From contig JAVTVX010000035.1 in assembly GCA_033439265.1 (NCBI GenBank), forward strand, positions 5,746,001 to 5,810,000: a stretch of DNA of 64,000 nucleotides, in the 5' to 3' direction. Both the position numbers and the translations under genes were made by a program. The notes under the pieces were generated by a model. The model was not told where the DNA came from. It saw only the letters and a program-made list of their open reading frames with translations, and did no database searches. The stretch is from Dillenia suffruticosa. Its lineage: Eukaryota; Streptophyta; Magnoliopsida; Dilleniales; Dilleniaceae. Numbering within the stretch: the first letter of the stretch is position 1; every line of letters starts with the position of its first letter. This document shows, in pieces, positions 63,060 to 64,000 of this stretch.

Positions 63060-63342
63060 ATGGAAATCGGAGGAGGACTTGTAGCTCTGTTGAGGAACAG
63101 AAGAATAATCAGCTGTAGTGGTTTTCAAAATCACGGTCTCCTCTTTCTATCTCGGTTCCTTGGTTCATCGAGATCGCTCGAAACCCTAGCTTTCGAAGAA
63201 GTCCGTTCCCCTTCAACTTCATCGTCCGACAAACCCGACCGAACCGCATTCATTCTACATGGGTTACTTGGGTCGGGACGCAACTGGAGGTCCTTCTCTC
63301 GCAATCTCGCTTCTACTCTCTCCGATTCCCCCTCCGCTCCTG
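63060..63342 (+). CDS. Alpha/beta hydrolase, ABHD11-like, first exon (runs off window)
   Basis: Exon 1 encodes 94 complete codons from MEIGGGLVALLRNRR and ends at a GTAACT donor after SAPG. The first 50 residues are Arg/Ser/Leu-rich and acid-poor, consistent with an organelle presequence. Then LAFEEVRS and the oxyanion-region motif FILHGLLGSGRNWRSFSR are characteristic of ABHD11-type hydrolases. The GxSxG nucleophile elbow and the catalytic Asp/His lie in later exons outside the window. The frame is open 17 codons further 5' (63009), but the start at 63060 gives a better presequence. Substrate in plants unknown. Confidence 0.82.
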
Positions 63343-64000
63343 GTAACTAAGTTTCGTCTTTGTTCTTTGTTCTCTCTCTCTCTCTCTGCGCTTAACTCAT
63401 TCAATTCACAGTGTTTTTGAATTTTGAGCATCTACTAGAGAGTCAGAAGGGAAGATTGAGCACTTAAATCTGTGTGATTTACTTCCGCTTGATATTCTAT
63501 CCTAGACCAAAAAAATATATTTTTTTTTTCTTTGAAGTGCTATGAATGAAAGCCGAGCTACCTTCACCTGTTGAATGATCCCAACTCTAATTTTGCAAAT
63601 CCTTATTTTTTACATCTTTGGGTATGACTTGCAATTTACCAATATATAGTTGTGGGCTCGTACTAGTAGTTGCTCCCTCGAGTAGGAGAGAGGGGGATTA
63701 GCATGGACAATTGATAGGAATTACTAAGTAGGAACAGAAAGCTGCATGTAAACCTGTGATGTGGAATCTTTGAAGATCGGATACAAACACAGAAATAGAG
63801 GTCCATGTTATAAAAATTTTACATTATTGTAATACTAATGCTAGATGGACCAAATCTCGTGTCAGTAAGTTTTGATGAATTCTAAATCAAATATTTGTTT
63901 GAATTGGTTAAATATACGATGATTTGATCAAGAATTAATCAACACATGTACACGTGAAGTCGCACGTAAGATTTGGTCTATTTGGTCAATTATTCATTTT
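63343..64000 (+). other. Intron 1 of the ABHD11-like gene
   Basis: Starts GTAACT, is T-rich with a CT tract (63374-63387), and shows no segment resembling the expected next exon (VLVDLRNHG-type). The intron therefore continues past the window end. Confidence 0.6.

Noticed and set aside
1..64000. tRNA or rRNA genes, CRISPR arrays, bacterial-style operons
   Set aside because: None visible. tRNA-like boxes occur only inside SINEs, and the genome is clearly a plant nuclear one.

Overview
This is nuclear DNA from a flowering plant, most likely a eudicot and perhaps a woody one. The genes are intron-rich with GT..AG junctions, intergenic DNA is AT-rich, and CT/GA microsatellites, tRNA-derived SINEs and degenerate LINE pieces are scattered through it. 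The protein families are plant-specific (plastid FtsZ2, BIC cryptochrome inhibitor, ACR-type ACT protein, EIX-type receptor-like proteins). The species cannot be named from sequence alone.

Layout. 1-7.5 kb: gene-poor, with a SINE flanked by exact 16-bp target duplications, a possible hAT-type miniature element, an RNase H-like remnant and two related exon-like leaders. 7.5-12.9 kb (-): a complete 10-exon gene for a two-ACT-domain plastid protein of the ACR11/ACR12 type. 11.47-32.61 kb: a direct head-to-tail duplication with a period of about 10.56 kb. Each unit carries the 5' end of the ACR gene, an N-terminal fragment of a TM9SF gene, and one intact leucine-rich-repeat receptor-like protein (RLP) gene on the minus strand (copy A 16.5-19.0 kb, copy B 26.8-29.7 kb). 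32.7-35.5 kb (+): a broken TM9SF pseudogene. 37.4-46.7 kb (+): complete seven-exon plastid-division FtsZ2. 49.65-50.11 kb (+): single-exon BIC. 51.1-61.0 kb (-): complete ten-exon CIA1 (WD40 cytosolic Fe-S assembly), with a LINE remnant in intron 6. 63.06 kb to the right edge (+): first exon of an ABHD11-like alpha/beta hydrolase.

The housekeeping genes (ACR, FtsZ2, CIA1, ABHD11-like) do not form a pathway, although ACR and FtsZ2 both act in plastids. As far as I recall, the FtsZ2-BIC adjacency matches Arabidopsis At3g52750/At3g52740 and so looks like conserved micro-synteny. The dynamic part is the RLP duplication. Copy A has lost LRRs and gained an exact 75-codon in-frame duplication. Copy B has a 23-codon duplication and two SINE insertions whose empty sites survive in copy A. 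A duplicated ACR promoter and first two exons sit upstream of copy B with a broken splice donor. I found no convincing new biological system. The strongest observations are these rearrangements and their relative timing. Exon models were built by eye and checked by reading frame, splice phase and family resemblance, not by alignment.
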